NCBI RefSeq assembly: GCF_043641665.1
Contig: NC_092194.1
Coordinates: forward strand, 16,493,298 to 16,557,297
Direction of reading: 5' to 3'
DNA from: Enoplosus armatus
Taxonomy: Eukaryota > Chordata > Actinopteri > Centrarchiformes > Enoplosidae
Length of the DNA: 64,000 bases
Shown here piece by piece: positions 1 to 14,770 of this stretch (position 1 is its first letter; each line of letters begins with the position of its first letter). The notes below the pieces were generated by a model, which did no database searches, was not told where the DNA came from, and was given only the letters and a program-made list of their open reading frames with translations. The position numbers were made by a program, and so were the translations under genes.

Positions 1-203
1 TGCATTCTCATATAATAGTCACATTGTACTGTATATCTGTATCTTCTGCCATGTTACATGATTTATGACTTATGTTTTATGTAAAGCTGACAGTTTTCTG
101 TATGTCTACTCTGCGATAGTACATGGTTGTAAGACTGTACAGTTTGAAAAGCAATATTTGCAGCTGGATGAGGAAACATGGAGACCAAATTAATAAATAA
201 TAC

Positions 204-255
204 CTATTTGTGGTTCTTCAAACTGTTCCTGAGGTCCAATGCGGGTAACTCCTTC
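204..255 (-). other. stard9: stard9 exon 16: first codons of the FHA domain; last exon in window
   Basis: The exon reads [17 protein letters not shown] plus one base. It is bounded by a clean acceptor (pyrimidine tract then AG, just above 255) and a donor at 201-203. EGVTRIG is the usual opening of a kinesin-3 FHA domain. Bases 1-203 are intron with no further exon visible, so the remaining FHA, coiled-coil and START exons lie to the left. Confidence 0.85.
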
Positions 256-661
256 CTGTAAGAAAAAAAACATATATTTAAAATCTACATAAACAAAAAC
301 TATTGTGCATACTTGACATTAGCTGGTTGTACTCAAGACAAGCAATAGCAGGTATAATAAGAATTTTACACAATGATCTCAGAACTATTGTCCTTTCACT
401 TTTAATCTTCCACTTAGCTGACAGAAAAAATATCATTGTTTACTTTGAAGTCTTATCTAATGGGATTAAAGGCTTTCTTATATGGTGTCAAGACCACATG
501 TGCTCCCAGGTGGCCTCAGCTCTTCACATGCAGGAAACAGTGTAATTGTCAGGCCTAAGGGTAGGCTTGTCATTGTCAGAATCAGGACAGCTTAAGCTCC
601 CTTGAGTCCTAGCCTCAGAACTAAGAGCCTCTTATCCGACCAAGCTTTATGCATTGCGGAA

Positions 662-749
<88 letters not shown>

Positions 750-3700
750 TGGGAGATCGACAGGACAGTTGGAGGGTAGAGAGAGAAGAAAAGACAGCAG
801 AAACGCACCTTTTCTCAAGAGCTTTTCTAGCAGAACAGAGAAAAAAGGTAGGAGGAGGAGAGGGAAGAATCTAGTAGGAAAAAAAAGATGGTTTCAGTCA
901 AGATAGCTGACAAATCAGTAACTTGAGAGTTGGGAAAAAAGTAGAGCGAATGCAAAGAATTTCAAGTCTGTGGGAGTTTGCATCATGTTGTTCATGCAAA
1001 TGTGTATTTTTAGTGAAACAGCATGTGTGCAAATGAGTTATGTGCCTCTGGGGACAAAAAGAAACGTACAGAAGAAAGAGGCAGAGTGGAAGTACACGCT
1101 TAATAACCTCTAATACAACTGACATGTATAACACTATTCATTCTCCTAACTCCTACACTTAAACTTGTAATTCTGTTAACTAATTAACTAACATGTATGT
1201 GGATATTTACACCAAAAAACACTACACAAAATTCATAAAGAAAATACCTCAACAACAGACAGTTAAATAATATCAAAACACAACAATATTACTGTTCATG
1301 GACACAGCACATCCATTTTCCTTTTTATCATCATACCCTGAGGTGATAGAAGACGACCCCGGTGCTGAGAACGTCTCTATCGAGAGTAACCAAATGTGGT
1401 CGGAGGGAGTTAATGAGGAATCCGGCCAGGTCTCTGTTGATGTCAACACTGTACTGCTCCAGCAGCTCCTTCTTGTCTCTCCAGCTCTCCGACCAGTCCT
1501 TCGTCAGCTGCTCCACCTAAGGAGGAGACATGGACGAAGACGATGACGAAAGGTAATCCCAATACAATAGAGATGGATGGAATCTTGTTTTTGGAGCTCA
1601 ATACACTGAACAATTGCATTTGAAAATATCAACAGAGATGGGGTTTTTTTTTCAAGAAACAATGTCCTAGTTACTCAAGATACTCCACAGACCTCACTGA
1701 GAACATTTTTACTATTACCTATTAAAAATGTTCCTCATTAAGTCTCTGCAGAAGTTGATAACAATGTCAAATAATCTAGTGAACAAAAGCTATCTAGATA
1801 CAACAAGGAGTAAATTGAAAAAATGCTAAACGTAACTTCATGCACATTTACAAATGAATCTGCATATTCTGCACATATTTCGATCTTTCTATCGTTTCTA
1901 AAACCTTTTGACCTGACTGGAGTTTAAAATTCAATAACCGTCACTTTGAATAATGCTCGGCCGTACAGCACGCATTTGTGATGATGGACCCATCAATAGG
2001 TCAGTGAGGTTAAAGATGTCAAAGGGAGTAGTTTCTGTAAGGCTTTATGTGAGGCGCAAGACCTCCAGCCCTCTGATTATATGTTGTCCTGTATTTCTTA
2101 ATAGTGAAATTTGTGTCATTAAACATTAAAACATTAGGCAGCACGCTGCCTTGATGTGACAAAGACCACTGTATCTGTCAGATGTAACCATCTGTGCTGA
2201 CCCTGTGTTACCTTTAGTTCGTTCTGTAGCACGATTTCCGAAAGGTTTCCATCCCTCTCGTCGCTCAGGGATGGACTGGGATTACGCTGCTGTCAGTCAA
2301 GAGAGTAAAAAATTATTTGTCAATGTGCTGTGCAAAAGGAAAATGTCACATTGGTTACAATGAAATTCAATCTTTACCACCGAGGGAATTAAAAATGTCA
2401 CAAAACACAAAGCACGGTATAAAGCCTGTGCTACAAAAACTTGTAATGGGGGAATCTCTTTTATTCAAAGCCTTCCAGTACTAAGAGGGCTTTTTGAGGG
2501 GGGTAAACCCAGCAGGGTGTGTCCCTGGGAGAGTTAGCGCTATGCTCCAACGATAAAAGGTCACCATACCATTTCAAAACTGAGCAGCATGCTCTTCAGT
2601 CTGTCAATCTCCTCTCTCAGTTCCCGGATCAGCCGAACATTGACATCCTGCACAGAAATCAAAGCACACATTAACCTACTAAAAACATTTTGATCAAACA
2701 TTAAATCTTGTCATCAGACTCTAAGCAGCCGCTGACCTCATTAACCCGAGGCTTGTTGACAATATTTCTGGCATGGGCAGCATAGCGCAGGGTGCTGAGG
2801 GTCTCGTTGTAACTGTTAGCGGAGGGTGAGACCGCTGCAACACAAATACGCACAAAAAACACACAAGCAAAGAGACGCACACACAGCAATTAGCACTCAC
2901 GTCACAAGAAATAAGTATGCAAGGCATAGACAAAACATTTTTATTTAATTTCCACCCTTCCAGCCAGTCATTAGGTTCATTATTGTTGTCATTTTCCATG
3001 TTTGCCTTTAGGGTTTGATGTTGATATAAAGCCGCTCATGATTGCAGCAACCAACTCTAAATATTCGGTTAAAGCTTATATAAGCATCTGCAGTTTGGTC
3101 CTTTCACAATACCGCCACCTCTTAGACTTACTTGCAATCATGATGGTCTTTGAGTTTCCGCCCAGGCTGTCTTTGAGCAGCCAGGTTAGGACCGAGTCTC
3201 TATAGGGGATGAAGCAGTGCCTCCTCCCACCTCCTCCTCCTCCTCCTCCAGAATGGGAGCTGCTGTGGCTTCCCACCGTGCTGCCGTCGCCCTCAGAGGC
3301 CATGCTGTTGATACTCTGACAGCTGCTGGACATCTGGGAGTTTTGGGCTGTGGAGGCAGCGAGAAGAAGAGGTTGAGGGATGTATGGAGAGAGTGTTATG
3401 AACAGTAGGGAATACTGTAAAGATGTGGAAGGGAAAAAAAGGAATTTGTGGAGGTCCATGCTAGATTTAATTTCAAACAAAAACTGCTCTCTTAGACTTC
3501 GTCACTTGAACTTCAAATTGAATTATCTTCATTTACCAAGAGCAGATATGACGATGCCCAAAGTGACCAGCGACTTGTTGATGTTAGATCCCTCTGTCAG
3601 TCTATCCCTGCAGTAGTGGGGGTCTGCTCGCTCACTGTCAGACACAACAAAAACACAAAATGAGGTTCATGATATTCACAATGATTAAAGACACGAATTA

Positions 3701-5187
3701 TGGAATTAAAAAAATGTGGACTTGAGAATTTACTAAAATCTCAGGGCAGTAACCGAGATCCACTAGGGGGCAGTTTTGTCAATGACTTTCACTCAAAAGA
3801 TGTTGAGAAAAAAAACACACACAAACACACACAACAGAAGGAAATAACAGTTTCACCTCCCAGCCAAGTCCACCAGGTTAATCTTGCTGACAGTTTCTGA
3901 AGGGAGGTTATTTTCTAGGATTGCCTGCGGAGAAAAAACAAGAGACAATGATAAATGTTCCACCTGAAAATAGACACTATTAACTGCACATTAGAATCCA
4001 AGGAGCAATAATGGGCAAACAATTAGAAAGAGGATCATTAGCAGATTGACTCATTAACAGATAATTGTTTCTGTATATAAAAGCTGATGATGACCTGTGT
4101 GTACTGGATGGTGAAGATGGCGTGGGATCTACTGCTGGCATCGTGGTTGTGGGTTGCCGCGGTGATTCGGTTGGCAATTCCTTCCTCCAAAAGGTCCATG
4201 GCCTGCTTACAGTCTGAGATCACATGCTGCGACAGGTCTGATTAGAGAGAAACAAACGGAGGAAGAAAATGCTGAAGAAACTGAGCAAACAGTGTGAGAG
4301 TATTTAGGTTTTATATGAACCTCAAAATGTTTAGTAATTGACCCAATTCCCACAGTGGAAAGTAACTCATATGAAACTTGGGTGGGAAAGAGTGAGAAGT
4401 AAGAGTGAGTGCAGATTGGGTGCATTGTATTGTTGGGTAGGGTTAAAAATAAACATGTTATTTTATCGAATCCTTCAAAAAACACATGTAAACGAATGAA
4501 GATCAAAAAGTAAGAAGGATATACATTTACATAGTTTGTATGGCTGCCCTAGGAATAAGGTTACACTGATAAATTGAGTAAAAGTAAAACTACACTGTTT
4601 TTGGAGGGCTTAAAATGTTTATGCAACACTGACAGTGACACTAATGACACTGCAGAAAACAAGAAAAAGACATTCTGGCGGAAAAGGAGGGATAGGGATG
4701 TGAAAAAGACACAAACAGGAAGTATGTCTCATCAATGCTCACGTTTGACCCGTAATATTTTCCAACAGCATTTAGCAACCAAAAAAAACTCTGACAATGT
4801 TCTACCTCCAGGCGTGAATCACATATCTTACATGGATGTAAAACACATGCACACACAGATTACCACAGAGCCTCATGGTGCTAACACATGTTGTTACTTT
4901 TTTTTTTTCACCTTATTTTAATATTAACATTTAATACAAATATTGAATAAAGAGTTATTTCAAAAGAGTAAGAGTGACAGTTAAACACTGTTTGATGGAG
5001 AAGTAAACGCTGGGAGTCCTAAATGTGCTCTGTGTGTGCGGTGAAGTGTTCTCCCTGGAAGCACGAGGAAATGACTTCACTTCCTCTGGTCAACTGGGAT
5101 TTCTCCTGATACAGACAATGAGTGGATGTGGGCTTTAAACATAGAGAGGCAGCCGGATGAGAGGGAGAGAAAGAAAGAGGAGGAAAG

Positions 5188-5251
<64 letters not shown>

Positions 5252-8200
5252 TAAGACAAGCTAAAAGAGGAGTCTGGATCAGAGCCAGGACGGCCGGTTC
5301 TGGACCAGATCAAAAGATTCACAACGGAACAAAATTCCACCACTGACCACGGCAGCTTATAAACTAAACTTACAAGACACGAGCATTACTCAGAATACTG
5401 CAGACCATGTTACATATCCAAGCCCATAATTTGACAAATTGATGTGTCTGAGAGTGTTGAGACAGAAGATTTAACCTTTGGTATCCACTCTCATCTTCAC
5501 TCTCTTAATACCAAGAGTTTCAGATAGATTATTTTACTATGTGACCCACTGTTGAGTGTTTGTATACATTTTACAACATAATCATTGGACTCTTCTTGGA
5601 GTTCATAACCTGTGAAAGCACCTAATCATAGAGACCATAAAAGTCCTATTGTATGTCTGAGTCTGAGGTTGCTGCAAGAACGTTTAAAAGAACGTTTTTC
5701 CTGTGCAAAGATTTTAACCATGGTGAAATTATCTCAATAGGGTAATGAGAATTTGCTGCCTCTAGACCTCTAGTTAAGCATTTAATCAGTAAGACAGACA
5801 GAAAAAGAAAAAAAGCGGAAATGATTTGTTGATCTTTGAGCTCAACATTTTGTGCAATTACACCTGGAACTGTGGGGTCGTGTTGGAATATTGAATTTAA
5901 ATTATAATTCATTTAATTTGTTTTACTTGCTTTGTGTTTTTAGGACTGTTTTTTGCACAAACCCTCAGCTGTAAACCTTTCCTGCACAGGTTTAGTTCAT
6001 GTCTATGTGTATGTGCGTATAGGTAGGTGTATAAATATGATTGTCTCCATGTATTTATTATTTCTTTTACATTGCAAATGAAAAAAGTAAGTAAAAATAA
6101 ATAAAATATAACTTAGTTTTTGAGGCAGCAAGTTGAGAATCAACATCTTATGTATTCTATTCTTGCTGAAAGAAAAAGCCTTTCAAATTTGAACTGAGTT
6201 TAGCTCTGGTAACTATACATTATATGTCTTTGCTGTCTACCACTTACAGTATAGATGCAGGTGCCCCGGACACTCACCTTGTACATAGGGTCCTTTCTCA
6301 GGGTGCTCTCTAACTCTCAGGGAGGCTCTCTTCTTCTGCTCTCCTCCTCTCAGCAGGTCTCGCACACGCTCGTTATAGATCTCCAGGAAGCTGCAGGGAC
6401 AGAGGGATAAGACAACACTCTGCTATGAAGACACACACTTGATATAATGTCAGGACCGGATCACTTAATGTCAGTTTTATCCATACCATCACTGAGATGC
6501 ACACCACAGGCCTACATACAGTCTATTACACATTATGCGAGTTGTTTTATGTCAGTTCATCTTCCATAACATGTTTAGCCTAACTCTAACCCCAAATATT
6601 TAAGTTTACTTTTCTGACATTTTGCCTTTATTGTAAAGTTGACAGTACAGCGAAGGAGGGGGGTGACATGTGACATTGGCTGTATTTGAACCGGGTCGTA
6701 GTCATGGTAACATGGTCTGCATTTAGACTGCTCGTCCAACCAACAGCCCAGAAACAAAGTTCACACTATGGAAATTATAATCTTTGAATCATAAAATCGC
6801 TACATCTTTGCTTGTTAATGAATGTCAGGGAGAACCCAGAAAGCATAATATCCGCTTTGTCAAGTTAACATTACCTTCAAGAAGTTGTGGAAGTTGAGGA
6901 TGCCTCCAACACAGACAAGAAAATCCAGTGATTGTGATTTGCATTGTGTTGCCTGCAGCTTTGCAGCATACTTGTTTCATAGATAGAGTCAGACAATAAC
7001 ACAGTACCTGATCTCCACTCTGCTTGAGTTTTGCCCAAATGTGTCTTCGGACCTAAAGAGACCCTGTAAGGAACAGAGAAATGTATTTCACTTCACACTA
7101 CAACACCGGATACATTATCAGTGTGCTCACTTCACTGAATTTATGTTGCATAAATTATAATCCACTGACGTACCTGACAGATCCGAGGAGTCAAGCCAAT
7201 GGAGTCCTGACATCATACAGAAGAAAACAAAAAAAAACAAAAAACAGATGTGAGTTTTCAGTAGCATTGTTTTGACAGTTGCCATGTAGAATTGGGTCAC
7301 AACTAAATGCTTTTCATTACAGAATGATTGTTTGCAGTGCAGCATGGTTTGGGTTTATTCTTTGTGCAACAGTTGCATTGCCTCCAATGTGCCTGGTGAG
7401 ACCAGCTGAGGCCTGTAAAATATATATAATGCCATGCAGTGATTCCATTGTCCACCTCACCGGTGTCCCCATCATGGTGTACGTCTTCCCAGATCCTGTT
7501 TGGCCGTAAGCAAACAGACACACATTGTAGCCCTCAGAGGCACCGGACAGCACCGACACACCCAGGTCCTGGAACACCTGAGGAGCATTAACACACACAC
7601 ACACACCCTAAATCAAAAATACACAAAGAGAGAGCGACTAAGAGATGACTATAAATAAATGGGTGGAGTCACAGACCTGGTTTTCCTTATCCTATTTTTT
7701 CAAAATGTCTAGATAATTAAGAAGGGTGCCGACGAAAATCAGTTCAAATATACAAGTTAACAATGGAAGCAAACACATCTGAAAGCGAGTTTTACTGAAA
7801 AAGTAGGTGCTCTTGTGGACTGTTTACAATGTAAGCCAATGTCCTTGAACTTAATCGCATTGTGTTTTTACATGAGTGCAGATTTTCACAATCACAATGC
7901 CGTGGCACTGGGCCAGCTGTGGGGAGGTAATGTTGCTTCCTACTGAGGTGTTTGGGTAAGGAGCCGGGAGGTCAGCTAATACTCACTAAACTCACAATAC
8001 TAAACAACTTTGCAGAAAGTGTATGTGAGAGAAACAAATGTGAGGGTCCAAAAAAACACTGAAAAGTGACGGGGTCAGGAAAATAAACCTCGCCTAAAAA
8101 GTGCGGTGGTGAGACGGAGGATCCGGGAGAGTCCCACTCAAAACAATCAACTGAGGCCTCTTGTTTTCCTGGAGTCCAGAGATTATTAGCACGACGCCAA

Positions 8201-11200
8201 ATCACAACCACTTATTTTTATGAGGAGTATAACTGGTACAAAATACATGCTGAACAGTGTATGAAATGTGTGTTTTATGGCCAATCAACACATCCCCTTT
8301 GGTAAAGGCATTGTTGTTATGTTGAACTGAAGGTTGTCATAATAACTGCAATATCAGCAGCATAAGAACGAAAATAAATGTATTTGTTCTATGTGTTCTG
8401 CAAATTGAAATTTTATTTAAACATTACATTACAGGAGATGCTGTATCTGTGTGCACAGAAACTAAATGACAAACAGATTGAGATTAAAAATTGATATGTC
8501 TCCATTAAACACTGTTACAGTAACCATACAATAACCATTTTTATCATCAGAATATCACACAGCAACTCATGATGGTCATTACTTGTGGCAGCAAACATGT
8601 TCACAGAGGCATAGTTCCTTATCAGACACTTCTCTTCGTATGGGTGTCAACACATTGTCAATGTGGGTGTTTTCCACTATTAATATCATTTATTACAGGT
8701 TATCAGCAGCTCTACTAATTTCTGTGTGTGCATGTTACTGGTTAGATGCAAATGGACAAATGATTGGTCCTCTCTATTGTTATGTTTCCTTTGTTCATTA
8801 CTGATAAGAAAAAGGAAACCTTATCAGAATGAGTTCCTGAGGACATGTGGCCTCATCAGCAATCCAAAAGCTCCGTCCAAAGGCAACATATGCCTTGGGG
8901 GGGGCATGCAGCAACCTGATCTAGACCAGACCTGAGACACAGCACATTCCCCCCAAGAACCATAACACACCCTGAAGATCAGTAAGGGGTACCCTTCCTT
9001 GGCCCCCGGGCTCAGGCCTGGACCACAGATACTGGTGGGTAAGTACACAGAGGAGAGAGGAGGAATGCTCACAAAGCTTCCTCGATCTCCAAGGATCAAA
9101 CACAGGAATCATTTCAACATGCCTCCCATGTGTGCGACTACCAACCACTGTCAGGAGAAGTGAGAACCTGGAGCTAAGCCTGTGTATACTCTAGGCTTAC
9201 AAAACGGTGGGAATAGGTTTAGGTTGGATGTGGATGAAAGCTCTTGTGAAAAGCCCGGGCCTTGTGAAAGCACCCTGAAAAGGATTCAATGGTCATCTGG
9301 TTGTTCTTAGGAGTGTGTGAATCTGTGTGTGTTAATATTCACCAGCCTTGAGTTTTCTCTGAGAAAAGTAAAATGTTCGACACTGATACGGTAGCTCACA
9401 CAGAGACCAACATCTTATCTAACCACAGTGACCAACAAGTGAGTAAACCAACAGCCAAGGTTAGGACAGAGACTTTTTAAAATAAATAATACATAATACA
9501 GAGTACTGACTACCTGCTTAAAATGTTAACCAGCACCGTAAGTCACAAATGTCACGTCAACGTCAACAATTTCCCAAGTCCAGTAACCACCAGTCCAAAA
9601 CCCAAATGTATTAAATTTGTTGTAATAGAAGAAATTTGATAGTATTCCTAAGCTGGAACCAGTGATTTTTGTTTTGCAGATTTTGCTTAAAAATGATCAA
9701 TTATTAAAATCATTACAGAAGTTAACCTGCTTTTAACTGAGATGCAAAGTATTAGTTGGAATCATTAATGGAATCATTTTACATTTCATCTGTTCCTTCA
9801 CAACCCTACCAGTGCTGAAAAAGATAGCCAGCAATTCAGTCAGAAGTTTGATAATAGATTTAGCATTTAAGACATTTTTCAAGTAAAATTATAAAACATT
9901 CTCTGGTTCCAGCTTCTCAAACGAGAGGATTTGACGTTTTCCTTTGTTTTATATAATTGAACATCTTTGTCTTGACTGTTAGCTGGACAAAACAAGACAT
10001 TTGAAGATACAGTTTTGTCTCTGGAAACTTGTGACGGGTATTTTTCACTGTTTTCTGACACTTTATAGACTAAACTTTTTAATCACTAAAGACCTACACA
10101 GATAGATCAATAAAGAAAAATAACTGCTTGCTGCAGGCCTAAACTCTACAAACACCATTTTTCATTTTAAAGTATTACCCTGTTGCCTAGCCAACCATGT
10201 GCAGACAACAGCCACGTGCAACTAGTAAAAGAGCTGCCACAACGGCCGTCTTACTCAGTGACCTTATAAATCACCCAACAGGCACTGTGGTACAGACATC
10301 TAACAGACATGCATAGGAATCCATTTAAAACTTGTGAGTAAAGACGGTGTTTTGAGCCAACTAAGGGCTGTGACTAACAACAATAACATTATGGATTAAT
10401 CTGCAGATTATTTTATTGCTTATTCAATTATTGTTTTGTCTAAAATACCAACCTATAAACCAACCTGATTTGACATGATATGACCAACAGATTGCTTATT
10501 TCATCACACCAACAGTTAAAAATCCAAAGATATTCCATTTATTATTATAGATGACAAAGAAAAGCATACAATCCTCACATTTGGACACGTAAAACAGTGA
10601 ATGTTTGGTCTTTTTGCTTGAAAAATGACTGAAGCATTAAATCAATTATCAAAATAGTTGTTAATTTTCTGACAACCGACTAATCGTTTATCTAAGCCTA
10701 ACTAAGGACCTTGAAAAGAAGCAGAAATTGTAACAGAAATGTAAGCAATATATACGGTGCGTAAACCTGAACAGAGGGAAAAAAACACCTGAATTTAAGC
10801 CAACAAAATAGAATTTATTTTTTTACCTTTATTTTATGTTAAAAAGAAAATTGAAAAGGTGAGTTCCTTATGTAACTGTTGCCCAACAAATAGTAACGTG
10901 ACAACAAATGTCAAGGCGTGCAGCCCCCTGGAGTCCGGACCACCAAGTGTTGCCCCCTGCCTCTTAGCTGAATGGAGGCTTAAACATGAAGACAAAAAGC
11001 AGCGCCACCCCAGTCTTGTTCTCATTCTACTACTGAAAAACAGACACAGACACCCTCTCCTCCCTCAAACACAGAGAATCAATACAGCCCTTGTTAAAGT
11101 TGACCCTTTTAAATTCACTCTATGGGGGCTACGACAAGGCTGAGGGTCCCCCCAGGCTCAGCACAAAGATCAGGAACTTCACTTCAACCGCGAGCTCGGT

Positions 11201-14200
11201 CTCTCTGAACTTGACTCTCTCTTTTCTCTCTGTACACTATTTCTTTTTTTCCCTCCATTTCTACCATTTATTTTTATTAAACGTCTGCAAAAACACTTTA
11301 AATGACCTCTGAACAAAACCACAAGAGGAAGCATGAACTTATTTCAACCTCTTGAGAGAAAATATGAGTTAGTCTAGACTGGCTAGGCAACATTAAAACA
11401 ATCCTGTTGTTTGTCATCACTGTCACCCCAAATTAAATCAGTAGATTGTTATTTGTGCCATTGTACTCTGCTTAAATGGCCCTCTGCCACAACCTACTTT
11501 CACAGTTTGCACCCTGCAGCATTGGGAGGTATTTTTGGATGAACAAAGCAGTGGAGGTAAGAGACAGGTTGCATTGTGGGAATGGAAATGTACTACAGGA
11601 TCAAATGAAGCAGGAGAAAAACAGCCTGGAGATGAAGTGACTGGGTCAGAGCCACAGTAAGCGTGCAGGCTGGTTGGTCGCCTCAAAACACACAGGGGAC
11701 AGACTAAACACCTCCATTAACAGGAAGGCGGTTGTCATCAGCAGGCTGCTGCACGTGCGTGTGTGTATGTGCATGTGTGTGCATGTCTGTGACCAGTTTA
11801 GAGGAAACAGCATCCACAACAAGGACAAAAGCCCCAGAGTTTGCTTCCCTCTCTGACAAAAAATGAACAAACAATCTAACAATGAAAGAGGAAAAGCAGA
11901 ATATAGATTTCATTCTTGTATAGGAAATGCAGGACAAATTCATCAAGTCAAAACAGAGAGTTAGGAAGGAAGAATAAAACAAGGCTTTGGGGTTAGAAAA
12001 GGGGGCAAAAGGGCTCCAGATATAGCAGATGGCAAAGAAAAGGAGGGCCTGCTTTGGCTATAATTCATCACATATACTGCTGTGTATACATGAATTGCAG
12101 GTTATAATCCAAAACTTGACCTTTTGCAAAAGTCACCCACTTTCTCACATCTTTGCCTCTCTCCAATACAAACTATATGATCAAGTAGAAAAGGTAGAAA
12201 AACAGCCTCCAGGGAACAGAGGTGTCACTTCATTACATGTTACTGCTATATTTACAGTATCTTTTCATTTAGTTTTTTTGTATCAGCCAGTCACGCAGAT
12301 GCATCAACTGAGATACTCGGCTGCACAATAGTCTCATCTGCAAACACCACAATCACAACACACCACTATCTCCAAATAAAATGCCTTGCCAAGCACTAGC
12401 TAAGATTCATATTTCAAGCAATGCAATGTCAGGAGATGGAAAGAGAGAGCTGGTTAGTGTACGCACAGCTTTAAATTAATACCACCACATGACACACTTG
12501 ACGGCCATTTTCAAGTGGTGACATACAGAGAGATGTTATCTTGTAAAACCCTACTTTGGCAACATGTCACATGTGTCTAACTAAGTTGGACCAGACTTCC
12601 CTGAGGAAAATGAGGTCTCCTGAAAAACAAGGAACCAGCTGGGTTCCATGCCAGAGATCTGCACCATGATAAAAACTTTGTTCCATGTTGGTTTTGAAAC
12701 ATGGTAAACACTTTTTTTCCCAAAGAGGCAGCCTAGTTTGTGGCCTGGTAACATAGAAAAAAAGTGGAAAGGCAGCGAAGTGGGTGAGAAATGTTGACAA
12801 AGAGTGGCAATAGTGAAAGAGAAAGACAAGGTGATATAGACTGGCTGACAAGAGTGAAAAAGTAATGGTGTAATGCTTCTGTAATGAGTTAAGTCCTGTA
12901 ATCACTGGCTGTGGAAAATGCCAATTGCTGGTCTGGTTTTATGTGGCCTGCTCTACACTAAACCCTGGAGAAGTATTTATGTGTTGTGGGCATGTGTGTA
13001 AGATGTCGTCAAGGGTGATGGCAAAAGGCCAGACAAGCAAAGTGAAGCACTTTGCCACATTTGAAAACTTCAGCTTCTCGTTGCTTTTGCCAGATTTGCC
13101 GCAACCAAGAAGACCAAGATTAATTTTCCCTCCACAGCTGCTCTCACTGGGAGGACGTCTCTGGGCTCAACGCAAAGACATGAGACTGCAAGTGAAAAAA
13201 TAAGTGCAAAAAGAGATGCAACTTTCTCCCAAGCTCTCCATGTCCACGAATGGACAGCTGTGGAGGAGGTGAGGGTCCCTTGGATCCAGTCCCACACTTT
13301 CCAACTGGGTTACACAAACACAACAGCTGGGCCCTGAGCAAAAGCTAAAGACACAGGGGAAAAAAAGGAAACGTCACTTGTCCTGACTTCCTGCTGGGAA
13401 TATGAGGGAGACAATCGGAGGTGAAAGAGGGAGAAATGTGAGGAGAGGACCACAGTGAGGGAGGGATGGAGGACACAGACAGGGAGACAGAATCACACAG
13501 AGCGAAAAAAGACAGAGAGGAAGCTGTTTGGCCGGAGTTCAACAACGCTCTCGTTTGTCACACTTGGACAGAATTTGTAGGTCAAATTAGCATGGAAGGG
13601 AGGAGAGGCTGCAAGAGAGGGAGGAGGGAGAGACAGAGATGTGCAGGCCAAACAGATAGGCTGCTCTTCATTACTCAGGCCTCCCTACACATGGAAAAGA
13701 AGGACAGTGGGGAAAAGAGGAACAGAGGACAGGAAAGTGAAAATAAAATGAAGGCAGGGGGCCTTGGGTAGCAAATTCCATTTTTCAGTGTACTCTCTTG
13801 TTGCAACTGACACTGGGGCAAAGGCTAGACTTAAAACAAATAAATAAAACCGTATCTGGAGGGTCTGGGGATTTGGTGCTCCTCCCCCAATCCTCGTTAA
13901 AGGGGCCAAAGCACAACACTGTAGAATGGAGCTGCATGTCACACTCTTTATGGCAGGCTGGAAATGCCTTCTCCAGCCTTCAGACTGGTGGGAGCCTAGT
14001 GTGATATCCATAAGGAGCACTGGTACAGTATAGGTTCCTTCACTGGGGAACAAACTACGGCAATATCACTACAGTTTGGCATGAACTCAACTACTATTCT
14101 TACACTATTTGATATAATTTGGGTGCCAGATTTGAGAATCCACACCCATAAATAATAAAACTACATGAGAAACATGTGATGTTTAACACACACATTTCAA

Positions 14201-14735
14201 TCATATGAGATGTGATTAGACAATGACTGCAACAATTCAATGATGGGATACACATACCAAAAGTATGTGCAGCTATGAGGGGAAAATATAAAAAACGTTT
14301 TAAAATGCCCCATTGATTAGAAAATCCTTGAAAGCAATTCCAGGATATTCAGCTGATTCCAGATCAGCAGGAAAAGCTAATCACTTGCTTCTTGGCTCAC
14401 TTTCCACCAATTTCTTCTGAAATCTGTGCTCAGTCATTCTGCTAACTAAGAGACAAAAAACACCAGATAGAGTTACAATGTGCAAGCTCTACTCTTCTTT
14501 GTAAGAGTTACCTGCAGCTTTAGTGTACATCCAACCACTTTCAGACTCTCTTATCTTCTGCCTTCACCAACAGAAAGCAGTAAGTCTTTACATAAATCAC
14601 AGGTGCTTTTCCACTATCCATATGGCGCAGATGTCATATTTCTTTGTTAACAGCATTTTTGTTGTTGTTTGTCTGTTTGTGGTTAATTCAAACCAAGCTG
14701 AAATGGACTGGACTGTGTTGAGGGGGAGTAAATGC

Positions 14736-14770
<35 letters not shown>

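Noticed and set aside
602..906. Open frames on both strands rich in His/Thr or Cys/Val
   Set aside because: They are produced by the AC microsatellite at 663-747.
8824..9148. Paired short open frames in stard9 intron 3 near a G-rich patch
   Set aside because: No homology, no splice signals and no codon bias. The plus-strand G-run at 8897-8905 explains part of the composition.
10834..11143. 94-codon plus-strand frame
   Set aside because: Contains a 'ccccctggagtcc'/'gttgccccctg' patch typical of interspersed repeats. No recognisable protein.
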